64,000 nt of DNA, taken from NCBI GenBank assembly GCA_043228905.1, contig JBHGNT010000017.1, forward strand, positions 13,578,001-13,642,000. Direction: 5' to 3'. The DNA comes from Azolla caroliniana. Lineage: Eukaryota; Polypodiophyta. A program made the position numbers and the translations under genes. Position 1 is the first letter of the stretch. Every line of letters begins with the position of its first letter. The notes beneath the pieces are model-generated. The model did no database searches. It saw only the letters and a list, made by a program, of their open reading frames with translations, and was not told the DNA's origin. This document shows, in pieces, positions 44,632-57,306 of the stretch.

Positions 44632-47600
44632 TGCTTCTTTTGTTTCTACAAATCTCAGGTGATCTAACCTTGCTTCTGATCCTCTACGGTTTCTTCTTCC
44701 TTTCGTTCCATTATTTCCACAAATCTCAGCCATGAATTCTCATCTAAAATTTCTTTCTTTCGTCTTGTTTTTCCCTATTAACGTGGAATGATTTGGACAC
44801 AGATACATATATACCAGCGTCTCCATTGGAGGGAGGCACACATCAGTGATACTTGAGAAACCTGGCATTTCTGTGAAGAAAGTCTGAGTAGCTTACCACA
44901 TTTCCTGAAATGGTACGCCAGGAAAACAAGTAACAAATTATTGATTTATGTACATATTTGCACCCTTTATAAATAATCAGGAACCTAACATCATTGTATG
45001 GCATTGAATAGCTACATGTATGATAAGGTTGCATTCACCACCGTATTATATGTCTGTCTGTCATGCACACTTTTTCAAACGTCCCTAAATCACTAGCTGA
45101 TGTCTTCTCATTCTTAATGCTCCATTTGCAGTCATATGCCTTCTCCATTACCAATGCTATAGCTTGGCTTGGCTTTCCAAAACTGTAGCCCAATCATGTT
45201 GGTTTTGGATCGAAAACATAGGCGAACCACGTAATTGTAAGGATCAGTTTTGTGAATGTGGGGAAACAAGTAACAAATTTATATATATATATATATATAT
45301 ATCTTAGTTTCGGTTTCAAAAACCATAACCAAATCATGTTAGTTTCAGGTTCAAAAAAACATAGCCAAGTCCCGTAGTTTGAAGGATAATTTTTGTGAAC
45401 ATACGATATGGAATAATGTATCTTATTTTTCAATTTTTATAATTAGTTTGATGGGGGCATGTTACAAGTTTCGGCCATACACTGCCATGGTTTTTCATTC
45501 AATTTCAGGTCATATAACCTTGCCTCTCAATTGTCCAGTCCTTGCTTTCAAGAACAAAGTATTTCTTCTTCCTTCCGGCTTTGACTATCATGTAAAAGCT
45601 GTAATGAATTATGGGGATGAGTGAAGATATTGCTAAGAGTTGCTAGATACAGTGTTTTTTTTTCCAAGAATGTTTGTTTTCTGAAACTTAATTGGTACCT
45701 CTGTATTTTCCCATTTGAAGCTCCCCTCACAACAGACCACCTCTCCCATAAGCATCAAGCATGAATCACAAGGGAGGGCTTCTACAACTGATTGTTTATA
45801 TGACCAGATTTTCAAAAGCAAAGTGACTATCTGGCCATGTTATCAGCAAGCTAATAAGAGAAAAAAAACACCCTTTAACATTGGAAACTTGTAAAGCCTA
45901 TGTTGGATGTGCATTGCAATGTTGTTTAGAGTATGTATAAACCATTGGCTTGAGTGAAATCAAGGTTTACATGTGCCTAGACGATTTTTGTCGTCCCTCA
46001 AGGAATGCACGAATGAAAGCATTTATGCAGCTTGTATCCATGTCCAGTTACACATTTTTCTGCTACAGTCACACAACGTTGCTTCTGACTATGGTTTGTT
46101 TGCCATACTTTTGGCACAGTTCTCTGAATGTTCAGTTTCTGTTATGCGACTCTAATAACCATATGCAATTTTTTTTTGATTGGATCAAGTTTTCGGCTCT
46201 ATGGATATTCTTGTTGTTTAGCAACCAAGCTCATTATTGTCAACCCGCCAATGATCCATATTACCTTACTGAAATCTGTACATTTGTCTCTGTGTGCTTG
46301 TTATACTTCTTGTGATATATGCATAACATATCTATGATCTCTTCTTTGAAGCACCTTCTGGCTTAATGAAGATCAGAGACTTCTTTGTTCCTATCTTGGA
46401 TATGTTCTTTGTTGGTTTTCAGCTCTTTTTGAAGTTTACAGAAAACATCATGTATGTTTATGTATATATGCATATATAAACATCAACAATTCATAAGATA
46501 TTTAAACGCCCAGTTTATATACATGCTTATATTATGTTTGGAGATTGGTTCTATTTGAGAAGCCAAACTTCATGCTCACACAAACACATACCTAAAAGAA
46601 GTATTCATTTATGTAGTTATGAGACAATATTGTGTGAAGACCAATTGCTTTATGACGTTGATGTGAAGGCAGAGATGATGTACTACTCTCAGACCTCTTC
46701 CAACATGATATCTTCAGATTGTTTGTAAGGAGCAAAAGATGGTGGGTTGAATGTATCACTTGGTATATCATTTGGATCACAATAACCTTTTAGGAAGCCT
46801 GAATATATCTTTTTCATGCATCCTTGAAGATGTTAAAACGGTTGGATGCATGTCACAATGGCGTTCTCGTTAACAGTTTTTCGAGGCAGTAATTACATGA
46901 AGATAACATAATAAGTAGAATTGTACCAATTATGGTGGCATCTGATATCATTACCTTTTTAGAATAATACTACAATTGGGGGAAAATTGTTGACAGTGTG
47001 GATCAAACTTAAGTCATAGCTTCAGTTTTTTATTCCTGAATTTAATATCCCTAAACCTCAACGATCTCAACACTCTGCCACACATAGTACAGGACAGGAA
47101 TTTATCCTCCTCTTTATCATATTACCTGTAGATTGATGTGTCTTAGTGGTAATAATGTATGTCGAATATATTTAGTTCTAAGACAGGGAAGAATCCACAT
47201 CAAGCAATAGTAATCATATATCATAGTCACTAATCGGTACCTCCTGAGAAGCGGATCTTATGGATCCTATATTTGCTCAATGGATTCAAGCTGCTTACAG
47301 TAAAGCTTTGTATAGATTTTGACATGCTTTTATCCTTGTGGGTAGTCTATCAATGCTTGTCAGAGTTCATGGTTAGCTAGATGCCATCATTAACAATAAT
47401 AACTCATCGAATCATGCATATTTGCTTTTCAGCTTCTTGCTATTTCCATTTCACTATGCCACAATCGAGGCCTCTCCACCTTGCCATGGTTTCCTCCATC
47501 ACAGCAGAAACCGCGCATTCTTTGTGATGAGAGAAATTGTGTCTTCCAGGTCTCATCTCTGTTAAAAATCCACAATTACTTTCTTTTCTTCATTCTCTGC

Positions 47601-48545
47601 TTTCTCTCCCAGTTTTTTTGTTTTCATTAGAAAGCTCAACAACGTTTCTTCTCTTAATTTGCCACAACTTTCAGGTCCATTTCTTTTGTTTTAGATTTCA
47701 TCGTCTCCCTTGCGCCTCTGCCACATTTCCACTCCTCACAATCATTACTATCTCTCCCGATATCTTGAAGCATTAAGGTTCATCATTTCTTTCATAATTT
47801 CTCTTTCTCATTCCCATCAGCAACAGGTAGTGCATCAACTGTACTCAACGGAATGGCATATAGAGCTTTACCAAGGTCCATTTCTTTGTTTTTCTCAATG
47901 TGATGCTGAGATCATAGATCAGTCAAAAAATTCCAGATCACCATCGGATTCATCACCACCATGGAACCACGTCTTGTATCTCGACCAGTCACCAGGGCCG
48001 AACCTCTTTGCAATACTGCAATACAAGGAATGGAATCTCAAAATATACCTGCACCGGAGAATTCATGTTTCCCACAGACCCCTCTCCCCCAAATCCACCA
48101 TCAGCTTGGGGCGTAAACCACTCGAACGAACAGATTGTCGCCCACATGCTCTATTTGCAGCTTCCAACCAACATGGAAGAAGCAACTGCCCTATTACTAC
48201 AATAGGATATACACTCCTGCATTACCTTGAGCTCTCACCTTCTCCATTCCTTAATCACCCCTCAGCTAGCCTAATCACTCTCACACACACCTATCTCTTG
48301 TCAAAAGCTTTGTTCCAACTCAGGAAATAAAGCATTCAAATTTGTTGGTACCATTTCTTCGGTGATTTCGCTCTACTTTCCTGCTCTCGTCTTAATACTT
48401 CATTTTAAGTGATTTAATTAGATTATAAGCGTATTAATGGTTCTAAACTCCTCGTAAAAGCTAAGCATTTGCAAGATTGAGAAAGAAGCAATGCTTCTCC
48501 TCGCAGGGCATGTGAGAGTGACAATACTCCTCATAGGGCGTTGCA
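44632..48545. other. Unassigned stretch with short direct repeats and no secure gene
   Basis: AT-rich sequence. A direct repeat of about 75 bp lies at 45193-45270 and 45325-45402 around a (TA)n tract (45279-45302). A frame at 45507-45623 (GHITLPLNCPVLAFKNKVFLL...) is preceded by an acceptor-like CAATTTCAG and followed by GATGA|GTGAAG; it could be one exon of a gene that I cannot recognise. The frame at 47710-48330 has no recognisable domain. Confidence 0.45.
45507..45623 (+). other. Possible isolated exon, unknown product
   Basis: A 39-codon piece of even composition (GHITLPLNCPVLAFKNKVFL, then LPSGFDYHVKAVMNYG) with a plausible acceptor (TTTCAG|GT) and donor (GA|GTGAAG). I do not recognise the family, and no matching neighbours were found in 44-48 kb. 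It could be part of a decayed or intron-rich gene, or chance. Confidence 0.2.
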
Positions 48546-48660
48546 CAGGGAGATCCTAGCTTTGCAAATGATGCTCAGAAACGGCTATTTTTCTACCTAC
48601 AACGCCCAGGGAGATCCTAGCTTTGCAAATGATGCTCAGAAACAGCTATTTTTCTACCTA
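48546..48660. repeat. Tandem duplication of about 60 bp
   Basis: CAGGGAGATCCTAGCTTTGC...TTTTTCTACCTA occurs at 48546-48600 and 48606-48660 with one visible difference (ACGGCT / ACAGCT), so it is a recent local duplication. Confidence 0.88.
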
Positions 48661-48700
48661 TAAATAAAGACTCTCTCTCTCTGTATCTCTTCTTTTATCG

Positions 48701-48790
48701 TAATTAGCCTACCCTAGTGGTAAGTTGTTTACACTACTAGCACTACATCTTGGGTTCAAAACCCAATTTCCTCACCTCTATTACTCAATA
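48701..48790 (+). mobile_element. SINE-like tRNA-derived sequence 1
   Basis: An A box-like TAGCCTACCCTAGTGGTAAG (48705-48724) is followed about 28 bases later by a B box-like GGGTTCAAAACCC (48752-48764). This is the internal Pol III promoter layout of tRNAs and SINEs. It does not fold as a complete tRNA, so a SINE head is the likelier reading. The length of the tail is not clear. Confidence 0.45.
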
Positions 48791-48814
48791 GATATATCTT
48801 ATTTCACTAGATGC

Positions 48815-48900
48815 CACTATTGAATTTAGGGGTTGAACCCATGACAATTTGGGTCTCCATTGTGCACCCTTACCAACTAACCTACATCCATCTGGGCGCT
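48815..48900 (-). mobile_element. SINE-like tRNA-derived sequence 2, inverted
   Basis: On the minus strand TGTAGGTTAGTTGGTAAG (A box, 48886-48869) is followed by GGGTTCAACCCC (B box, 48840-48829). It faces the first SINE-like sequence tail to tail, about 40 bp away. No diagnostic 3' tail was recognised. Confidence 0.42.
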
Positions 48901-48949
48901 CTCTATCTCTCTCCCTCCTGAATCATCGATTACCACATCTTGCTTGGAA

Positions 48950-49648
48950 TGTTGGATAAGCTACAAAAGAATCATAAGAGTAAGATTCTCTCATCCGGTT
49001 GGGTTGTTGACATAAGGAAATGGTTTAGGTGTGGATGATCTTTTAGAGCTTTCAGGCGATGTTATGCATTATGTAATGATTGAGGAAAGGTTGGTGGAAT
49101 CAAGTGGGAAGATGCTAAGAGGACAAAGCTAGAATACTACATTGCAAATGTCAACCTTGAATGTTGGTCTCAATATAAAGCAAGAATGCTTATTGATCAT
49201 ATCCAACAGTATCTCATTACCAATATGGGTAGTAATGCTCGTAGAGCCCTTACACTACTTCGCACTCGATCTCACAAGTTAGGTATTGAAGTTGCATCAT
49301 GGTATCAAAATGTAACAAATTTGAAGACATGTAAAGTATGCAATAAAGGCATGGTAGAGGATGATTGTCACTTGCTCTTCACATGCTTGACATATAGTGC
49401 AATTCGTTCAAGATATGCTAACATACTAAGAGGGAGTGATAACTTAAGTGCTATACTTAAGACACCACCTAGAAGGTTGAGCTCATATGTGTATGCTTTA
49501 TTCACCCATGTAGACTTTGTGCTTCAATGTATGAATACCCCTTCTTAGGAAGGAGACACATATCAAGAACACATGTATACTCTGGTCCCATAGGTCAAAA
49601 TTGGCCTCTTTATGGACGATAAAAATTCTAATTCTAATTCTAATTCTG
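48950..49648 (+). mobile_element. LINE 3' fragment with zinc-binding domain and short tandem tail
   Basis: The frame 49186-49548 encodes LRTRSHKLGIEVASWYQN and CKVCNKGMVEDDCHLLFTC, the C-terminal zinc-binding segment found in many plant LINE polyproteins (Cys-x2-Cys ... His-x4-Cys). It ends in four AATTCT-like units (about 49625-49648) in place of poly(A); RTE-like LINEs end in short tandem repeats. The rest of the element is missing, as expected of 5'-truncated insertions. Confidence 0.68.
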
Positions 49649-50999
49649 TCTTTTGCTCTCGGTATTGGTGCAAGTGTTATTACATGAACAATTTAACATT
49701 TCGAAAAATGATTGAAGTAATTTGTATATTATGAATATAAGTGTCATTACAATAAGTTGGGGAAGAAAAAGTAATAGTATGTACAATAAAAAATACATAA
49801 GCTGGTGATTACTACTGTGAGGAATATCCAATGATGAGTTGATTGTCTCTTATCTCACCTCTTGTCCCGATGGATACGTAATTGGATGTGGAAGACTCGC
49901 TTGGCAGATCTGTTGGTCTCATTTTGACTTTAGGAACATCCAGAGTTTGATGAATTTCCTAAACATGTAAAAGCTTGAAAGTTGTTAGAATTTTGTTTCA
50001 AAGAGAAAGAAACACCTAAAATTTACCTCAAAATACAAATTTGTGCACAGATATGTGTATTTATTTATTTATTTATTTTTGTGTGTGTGTAGTATGTTAA
50101 GTACCCAGCAATCGGTACACCTGTTGTGAATATCACGGCACCAACAAAGACAACAAGCTCAACCAACCATAGGAAAAATGGGGGGGGGGGGGGGGTTAGG
50201 ACAAACCAAAGGATCAATGTAGCCCACTAGGCATCCCAGAGTGAAAGGGAGATACTTACTTGTAAAAAGCTACAAAAGCCACCTTTTGTTGAAGGCCAAA
50301 CTTCATTCTTGAGAGTTCTCTTCCTATTAGCATATTAAGCTCCTTTATCTCTCGAATTCTTATTCGAGCAGCCAAACTCTAATCGTTGTCTCTTGTATGG
50401 TGTTTAACCTCCTTGTATCAAGAAGAATAGTTATTAATAAAGTACCTTTCTTGTGTTCATTTTGTCCATCTCCTAATCGTTAAGTGGTTAGCTCGCTAAC
50501 CATAGGTTTCACTACTAAACCAAGCATCATCTTTCCTACCATTTTTAAATCTTTTTGGTGCCACAAAACACGAACCTACAATGATCACAAGGTGACGCGC
50601 CTTCGACTCTTAAGAGCCTCCTACCTTCATCTAAAAATGTGAGGGTCTAACCAAGGGTGGACTGACATCTTTAAACCCCGCACCACACCACAAGTTGAAA
50701 TGGCCCGAATTGACACGAACATAGACGCCACCACTTCCAACAATCCCACAAGATATTATGGTGGTTGGTTGACACATGGAATACTCCCAAATGTAAAGCA
50801 TAGTCTCGGCCCACCAAGCAAGTGCACTTCCCGAAGCCACACCCAAGCAAGTAAGGACCCCTAAAAGGCATCAGAACCTCACATTTTTATAATATATATA
50901 TATATATATATGAATAACATCTGAATCATTCGTAGCGTCATCTTCGGGATAGACCCAACTAATGTCAATAATTCAACCTCTTCCACCAATAGGAACTTT
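49649..50999. other. Unassigned intergenic DNA
   Basis: No coding domain recognised. It contains a poly(G) run at about 50180-50194, an ATTT run near 50061 and a (TA)n tract at 50889-50912. The minus-strand frames at 50631-50871 have no recognisable domain. Confidence 0.5.
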
Positions 51000-52300
51000 C
51001 AAGCAACTTTCAATCAACACGTACATGATATTGCCCAAGAACTTCGGGATATAGAGCAAGAAATTGAGTTATGGACACATCAATTCACTAAAAACGAGCC
51101 CCCCTGGTCATTAATGTAAGTAATAGAGGTGGCTCAAGACATTACAAAACCTCTCATGATACATGGGTCATACTCACATACCCTCTCTAGTACAACTAGC
51201 AGCAACCCACACTTGGGGCAAGCTCGAGAATCACCTCACCCATGGAGCCAAGATGCTAACTTAGCAATACCACAACAACCTCTCCCACCTCCTAACATTG
51301 AGCTAATAGTTGCACTCCAATCTATCCAGACTTTAGTGTCGTTGCTGGAATGAGATGACTACGGCCAAAGGGCCAAGAAACCCCACAAAGGATAGTGGGA
51401 AAAGCACTTTCTCGGATTTTAGACATGCTTATGACCATGTCGAACACTTCAAGAAGATCCATCGAGCATACGAACCAATCTCGAAAGCTACAAAAGTCGC
51501 AGCATTTGGCTTCACACTCGATGACCAAACTAGAATATGGTTATGAACCCTCGTTGATAACATTGAGATAGATTTCAATTATGTCATTGAGGACTTCTTG
51601 ACAAATTTTGCTTGGCATGGAATCAAATGGAACCCGTTAGATCAGTTGTTCTCTCTCAAGCAAGATGCAAAGGAGACAGGTTGTTCACTATTATATACGC
51701 CACACCAAGAGCCTCCATAACATATGCAACACCAACGACAAAATGTCAGATGACAAGGTCATGAGCCGCTTCATCAATGGCCTCTATGATCGTACGCTAC
51801 AGAATTTCCTCATAGCAAGGATGTGTAGATGATTCACTAAGGCATGTTCGGTGGTGACGACATTTGAGGACTCTATGACCAGACTTGAAGTGTCTACTCA
51901 AGCACCAACTAACAAATGCGATTGTACCCCCAAAACACGCAGGTGGAGTGATCACAAGCTTATGCCACAAGAGAAAACATTCCTTGTCCAACATGCCAAG
52001 GACACCATACATGGCACAAATGTCCTCTCTTGCACCAACACCCTCAATATTGTAAGTGTTGCAAAGTTTTCGTCATGAACGCATAAGAAAATTGTTGGGA
52101 AGCCCCCATTGAACTATTTGGGCAAGGTCCACTAATTGAACATCGAAGATCACCCCCTAGACTAGTTCGCTCGACATCCCTGGCTATCCTTCCACAACAA
52201 CCACCCCTTCCTCAAATCATAACCCGATTAGCCAAACACGATAGAGATGACTGCATTTAGGTTGGGGGAGTGTAACTATGTACACTACTTATGAGGGGCA
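51000..52300 (+). pseudogene. Gypsy gag remnant
   Basis: Translated pieces across several frames follow the gag order of Ty3/gypsy elements: STFSDFRHAYDHVEHFKKIH, KVAAFGFTLDDQTRIWL, IEIDFNYVIEDFLTNFAWHG, LDQLFSLKQDAKET, then KSLHNIC-like and MSRFINGLYDRTLQNF. Stops occur about every 50-80 codons. No LTR, protease or RT was found nearby. Confidence 0.68.
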
Positions 52301-52575
52301 ATATCATGACTCCGAAGTCATAGAGGAAGTTCTCTCACATTTCATCGATATTGAAGGCGATCAAATCCCACGAGGATTTCCAATAGGATACCGCAAAGGG
52401 GCAAGGAGACCTGAGTTGAAGTGCTTTAATTGCCAAGGACCGCACATGGTGTTGAAGATTCAATCTTGACATATCTGGCCTCAAGGTTCTAAATCATAAC
52501 AATTGTAATAAGCAGAGTCCAAATTGGATGTCATCTATTCCCCTAAATCCCTCTTAAGAAATTCTTTTTTTTTTC

Positions 52576-52593
52576 TTACATTCCCAGATCTTC
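52576..52593. repeat. Target-site duplication of the LINE, left copy
   Basis: TTACATTCCCAGATCTTC, matched 17 of 18 by 58806-58823. It directly adjoins the poly(T) run (52594-52602) that is the LINE poly(A) tail on the other strand. Confidence 0.85.
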
Positions 52594-53197
52594 TTTTTTT
52601 TTCTTCAAAGATTTTCCTCATTAGTATTAAGAAAAACATGTGAATGCTACAGCTTAAGCTTATGTGCACAAAAGCTTACAATTTTCATGTACAATGATAT
52701 ACGATAATCCTAAGACCAAAGCTAGAACTTTGTAAAAGGTAATTTATTTTATTTTATTTTTTTGCATTCTGTCATGCTTCATTGAGGGTCCAAGGAAGTT
52801 GATAGTTCCATTGAGGCCCTTGAGTTGACTCAGAGAATAGGGGTAACTTTTTCTATAAGTGAAGGAGCTTCTTCTTTCTCTTGTTCATAGTCTCTAGTGA
52901 ACCTTGCATGTTGTCATACTGGCCGCGGACTACTGCCATCAAGTTCTCCCATATCTCACGCAAGACATCTGAGAGACACTTATATGGTGCATCATAACGT
53001 CAGTTGCATCGACATTTCCATAATGCCCATAACGTTATTGTAGTCACTGTTTTCCATATCTGGGCAGATCACGCCTGCTTTCGAGGCTGTTGAAAGGGGC
53101 TGACCAATATCAATCTTCTATTATGTACCATCATTGCCTCTTGAACATCGTTTGCCTCATACAACATCAAACTGGAATGTAACACTCCCCACATTGC

Positions 53198-54656
53198 TTA
53201 TCCCCATGGAAATAAGCAACCAACATTGATTGTTAAAAATAACGAAAGAACGTCATTCCATACATGTTGAGCCAAGGAACATGACCAAAGGGCATGATGC
53301 TTGGTAGTCTCTTGCGCTTCGTGGCAAAAGTTACATTGTTGAAGATTAGGTGTTACATTCCCTTTCAATGAGTGACCAACTAGTAAGGCCATATGCACTA
53401 ATAGCCATCTGAAGAGAATAAATTTAGTTCGCCCCTTGAATGACCAAATCCATTTCCAATAGGTTTTCAAATCCAAAGTTGAGACCCCCCAAGTGGTCCA
53501 ATGTTTCTGAGTTGCTGGTATCCTTGCATTTCGAGAAAGCAATAGTGCTCTTCCAAGTTTTACTAAGTATTGAAAGAAAGGAACCTTTATGATCTATGCC
53601 CCCAAGGAATGTGACCAAAAGCAACCCCCTGGGTCCCATGTTAATCTTGCAACCGGGTCTTTTGCATATAACCACAACATATAACACGTATGAGCAATTG
53701 AAGGATAAGGATCGAGCATCCATTTCTTTCCAAATTTAGCAACGACTCTAATTGGTGCACTTCGCCAATGTTGTAGATAACTGCACTCTAAGGTGTAAGG
53801 TTGTACTGTATGATTGTCTAGGACCTTAAAGTAAGAAGGGCACCCGTTAGGTGAAACTGCCTTGACAGCCACCAATGTGTCATTTATGAAGCATCCAAAC
53901 CACATATGTTCCTTCATGGGTTGAAAGGTTGTAGAAAACGAAGAATGTGCTGCTGATATACTAGCGGTCATTATCTTGGCACCATGAACTAATTATAATT
54001 GTGCAAGACGATCTTCTTGTGACATTTGCTGAAAATGATTCCACATTCTTACAAATGCAGCAGGCCCATTATCCAATATTCCTCAGGCAAGTTCTTAGGC
54101 CCAACACTTTTCCTGCATTATCCCGAAATAAAGAATTGGCAAGAAGAGGTTGATTAAGTAGCGCATCCCACGTAGAAGCCTTGTCCTTAAGCAAGAATGA
54201 CTTAATCACATCCCATGCCCTTATGATTCCTTGCAAAAATCTATTGGATGCAAGATCCCGCCTTAGTGATTGTACATCATTCAGGAATAACCATTTTAAA
54301 GAGGGTGACCAAACACCGCCCGTCTTAGGACTTAACTACATCAACTGATTTAGAAATATCTCTTTCCAAGATTCTGATCCTGGCAGCAATCCTCTAATCA
54401 CAAACTTAGTCAAAAGGGCTCTTGACTACATTAAAGGGTCTATCAAACCCAAACCTCCATTGCTTTTAGGTTATATTAACACATTCCAAGCAACTTTGGC
54501 TACTGTTGGAGATCCTTGTTTTTCCCCCTAGAGGAAATTCTGGGTCAAACTTTGCACTTTCATTATTGCAAAACTAGAAAATAGCCAAACGGATGCTATA
54601 AACCACATTGAAGCCAGCAATACAGAGTTGGCTACAACAACCCAACCTGCAAAGGA
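53198..54656 (-). pseudogene. LINE 3' coding part: post-RT segment and zf-RVT domain
   Basis: From 54656 the minus strand encodes SFAGWVVVANSVLLASMWF, VAKVAWNVLI, KSNGGLGLIDPL, then LLPGSESWKEIFLN and, at 53542-53198, YWKWIWSFKGRTKFILFRWL with the zinc-binding CNFCHEAQETTKHHALWSC (Cys-x2-Cys ... His-x4-Cys). This is the region after RT of plant L1 ORF2. The frame is interrupted by several stops. The RT motif with YxDD is not present here or in the inverted part. Confidence 0.87.
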
Positions 54657-55433
54657 CAATTGTTGGGCATCCCAATGTATAAGGGCTTACCAAATCAATG
54701 TTTTCGATGTTTTGGATTTGGACATTTGGCAAAGAATTTCCCAAAACTTATTAAAGATATTGATAAGCATTTCCCTATCACAAATATAATGTCATCTCAA
54801 GATAGATCTGATGGTTGGACTGAGGTGGGGCGTAGGAAGACACCTTCACAAGTATATCATGATAAACCTCACCATGTGGCTAGTAATAGTCTAAAGGAAT
54901 TTCCTCCCTTACAAAATAGGTATTCTACTCTGTATGTAGAACAAGACCGTCCAAATGAGGTGAATGTTTTAGACCACTCATCATCCCATCTTCCTCAACA
55001 GAGGCTTGACCCAGTTTCTTCCTCACAAAAAATGGATCTACATTCCATCCAGTTGCTTAAGTCCTTTCCGAGGTTAGTAGTAGGTCAACCACCCTTGAAA
55101 ATTGTGGAGAATCAACAGTTGTCGTTACATCTGTTAATTTGGTTTCTTCTCAAAAATCAAAGCAAAAGGTTGTTTACACTCAACATATGTTGGGTGTAGA
55201 AATGCCTCAAAGTGTCACGAGGAGTGGAGCGAACCAACAGCTCCAAGTCTCTGGTAATTCAAATCTTGTCAATAATCTCTCAGGACAACTTTTTTCTGGG
55301 TCAACCAAACAGTGTAGACAAACTACCTTGTGCTGGATTTCAATTTACAGTTTCACAAGATTCTTTGACAACTCAAACCACTCAAAAGCAAGTTAAGGAA
55401 CACACGGTGCATAAGTATGTAGGGAATTCTTGA
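54657..55433 (+). pseudogene. LINE ORF1 C-terminal fragment with zinc knuckle
   Basis: GLPNQCFRCFGFGHLAKNFP gives a Cys-x2-Cys-x4-His knuckle whose last Cys is changed to Phe-Pro. It is followed by a Ser/Gln-rich low-complexity tail, as in plant L1 ORF1 proteins. The N-terminal part of ORF1 is absent; the inversion breakpoint lies at about 54656. Confidence 0.75.
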
Positions 55434-55554
55434 TTTTAAAAAGACAAGCAAGAGCTCAGGAGGATGCTCAGAAAGGTTGTCAGGAGGCTTTGTTTGAGAA
55501 AAGGACAACACTAAAACCTAAGTAATATGGACACCCTCCATTTTCTTTCCTAGA

Positions 55555-56284
55555 ATGTTTTCGTAGAGTTAAAGGACTCTTACGATCAGATTTACACAGT
55601 TCTACTGTTGGTATTATTGATATTTTGTTTCTACTAGAGCACCACATGTGCATGGATAGGATTCAAAAATATGGTTCCATTTTACCAAGACGGTGGACTC
55701 ATTTCTAGGTTCCTGCATTTGGCCCTAATGGCCGTCATGTTGGATTATGCATTGCTATTAGACAACAATTGGAGTCTAACATCGTGTCAACAGCTACTAC
55801 TATGAATAAACGAGCACAATTCCTTATTTTAAAAAGAGGATCACAGAAGGTTGGCCTTATGAATCTTTATGCCTCTAATTCTGCGTCAGAAAGGGCAAAT
55901 TTATGGTTATCTCTTTCTGATTATGTGGATTTAGCAGATTGTTGCTTAGTGGGAGGTGACTTCAATATGATTGAGGATGCCACTGATAGATTGGGAGGTG
56001 TAGATACTACTATTTCAGGACGGGAAGCTAAATGTTGGGATTATTTTTGTTTTGCCTTTGGGTTGCTTGATTTATGGAAGGTGCACTCGTTTTCACGCAT
56101 ACAAGGATCCCTTCAGTTCTCTCGATCATATGGGAGTGTGGTTGTTACAAATTTGTCTTCACTAGATAGATTTTATGCTAGTAGTGTATTTTGGGAGGCC
56201 GGTGGGTCCCTAGGAATTATTCTGGGTTCAGTTATCTTCGACCATGATCCTCTGAAGCTACATGTTACATTTACCAAGAGGTGA
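55555..56284 (+). pseudogene. LINE ORF2 endonuclease domain
   Basis: APE-type endonuclease motifs in order: FLLEHHMCMDRIQKYGSILP, GRHVGLCIAI, LMNLYASNSASERANLW, CLVGGDFNMI with the conserved Asp-Phe-Asn, LSSLDRFYAS and the His motif FDHDPLKLHV. A TAG at about 55709 interrupts the frame; otherwise it is open from 55769 to 56284. In an active element this domain nicks the target DNA to start reverse transcription. Confidence 0.87.
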
Positions 56285-56873
56285 TACTCCAAGAAATTGT
56301 GTATCCCTCCTTCATCCCAATCTAATGATAATCGCAAGATGTCAATCACTCAGATATGGTCCCGTTACAACTTTTCAAACAATTGTTTGCTTCAATATGG
56401 TTCATGCCATACTCAATACAAAGACTCTATTCACAAAAATAATTGCAACATTAGTTAATCATTGTAACTCAGAGATTGCCAACCTACGTCGTGCTCTTGC
56501 AGCAGTACAACAACTGTTGGAAAGGTATCCAGCTTCATCTATGTTACATTGTGACTTGCAACAAGTGAAAAGCGTTTTAAAAGATAAACAGGAGGAATGC
56601 TCAATGTTCTTCTACTAACGTAATGTTGCTCGTTGGTCACAAAGGCAAGGTCAGGTCAACAAAGAATTTTTTAATCAATTTAAACGGAAAAATAAACCTC
56701 TTTCTATTACCTCTTTGAAGCGGCTTGATGGATCCTACATATGAGATGAATCTGAGATGCAAGATATAGTCTCGGATTACTACCATCAGCGGTTGTGTGC
56801 AGAATCTTTTTCAGCAGATAGTCTTTACAAGAGACAAGTTGTTCTTGCAACTGTTCAACTAAAGGTTACATAT

Positions 56874-57306
56874 TGTTAACTCTTAGGGCCAGACAATGGC
56901 CTAACACAGGGTGTCTACGGAAGACACTTCACCAAAGGGGTGTTACGGCAACAGGATTAGACTCAACGATTAATCCGACTTAATTAGGTTACTTAGCATG
57001 ATCGTCTTTAATAATCACACACGTAAGATATAACAATGAATGCAGAACGGCAATTAACACAGAGAGATAACAACACTAAGCTTTATTAATTAACCGTTGT
57101 TCATTACATTGTATCCGGGCCTTTAAATAGGTTTCCGGTCTGTATTACAAAACGGTGCCATCCGCACCTGTTCGGGATCGGTCCGGATCCGGAACGGCAT
57201 ACCGATTCTGGTCCGTCCATCCACACTCATAGCTTACTTACAACCATTCCTACTAATTAAATAACTCCCCGTTTCACACTCTGGACTCCTTTGCCGGCCA
57301 GTAACA
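56874..57306 (-). repeat. Short LTR element, 3' LTR in the minus reading
   Basis: TGTTAACTCTTAGG to GGCCAGTAACA (plus-strand reading). It matches 57750-58181 apart from scattered single changes. Confidence 0.93.

Noticed and set aside
47710-48330. 206-codon open frame as a host gene
   Set aside because: The start is arbitrary, there is no recognisable domain, a second frame overlaps and the composition is like the surroundings.
50470-50530. Possible tRNA gene around AAGTGGTTAGCTCGC
   Set aside because: There is an A box-like string but no B box at the right distance and no cloverleaf.
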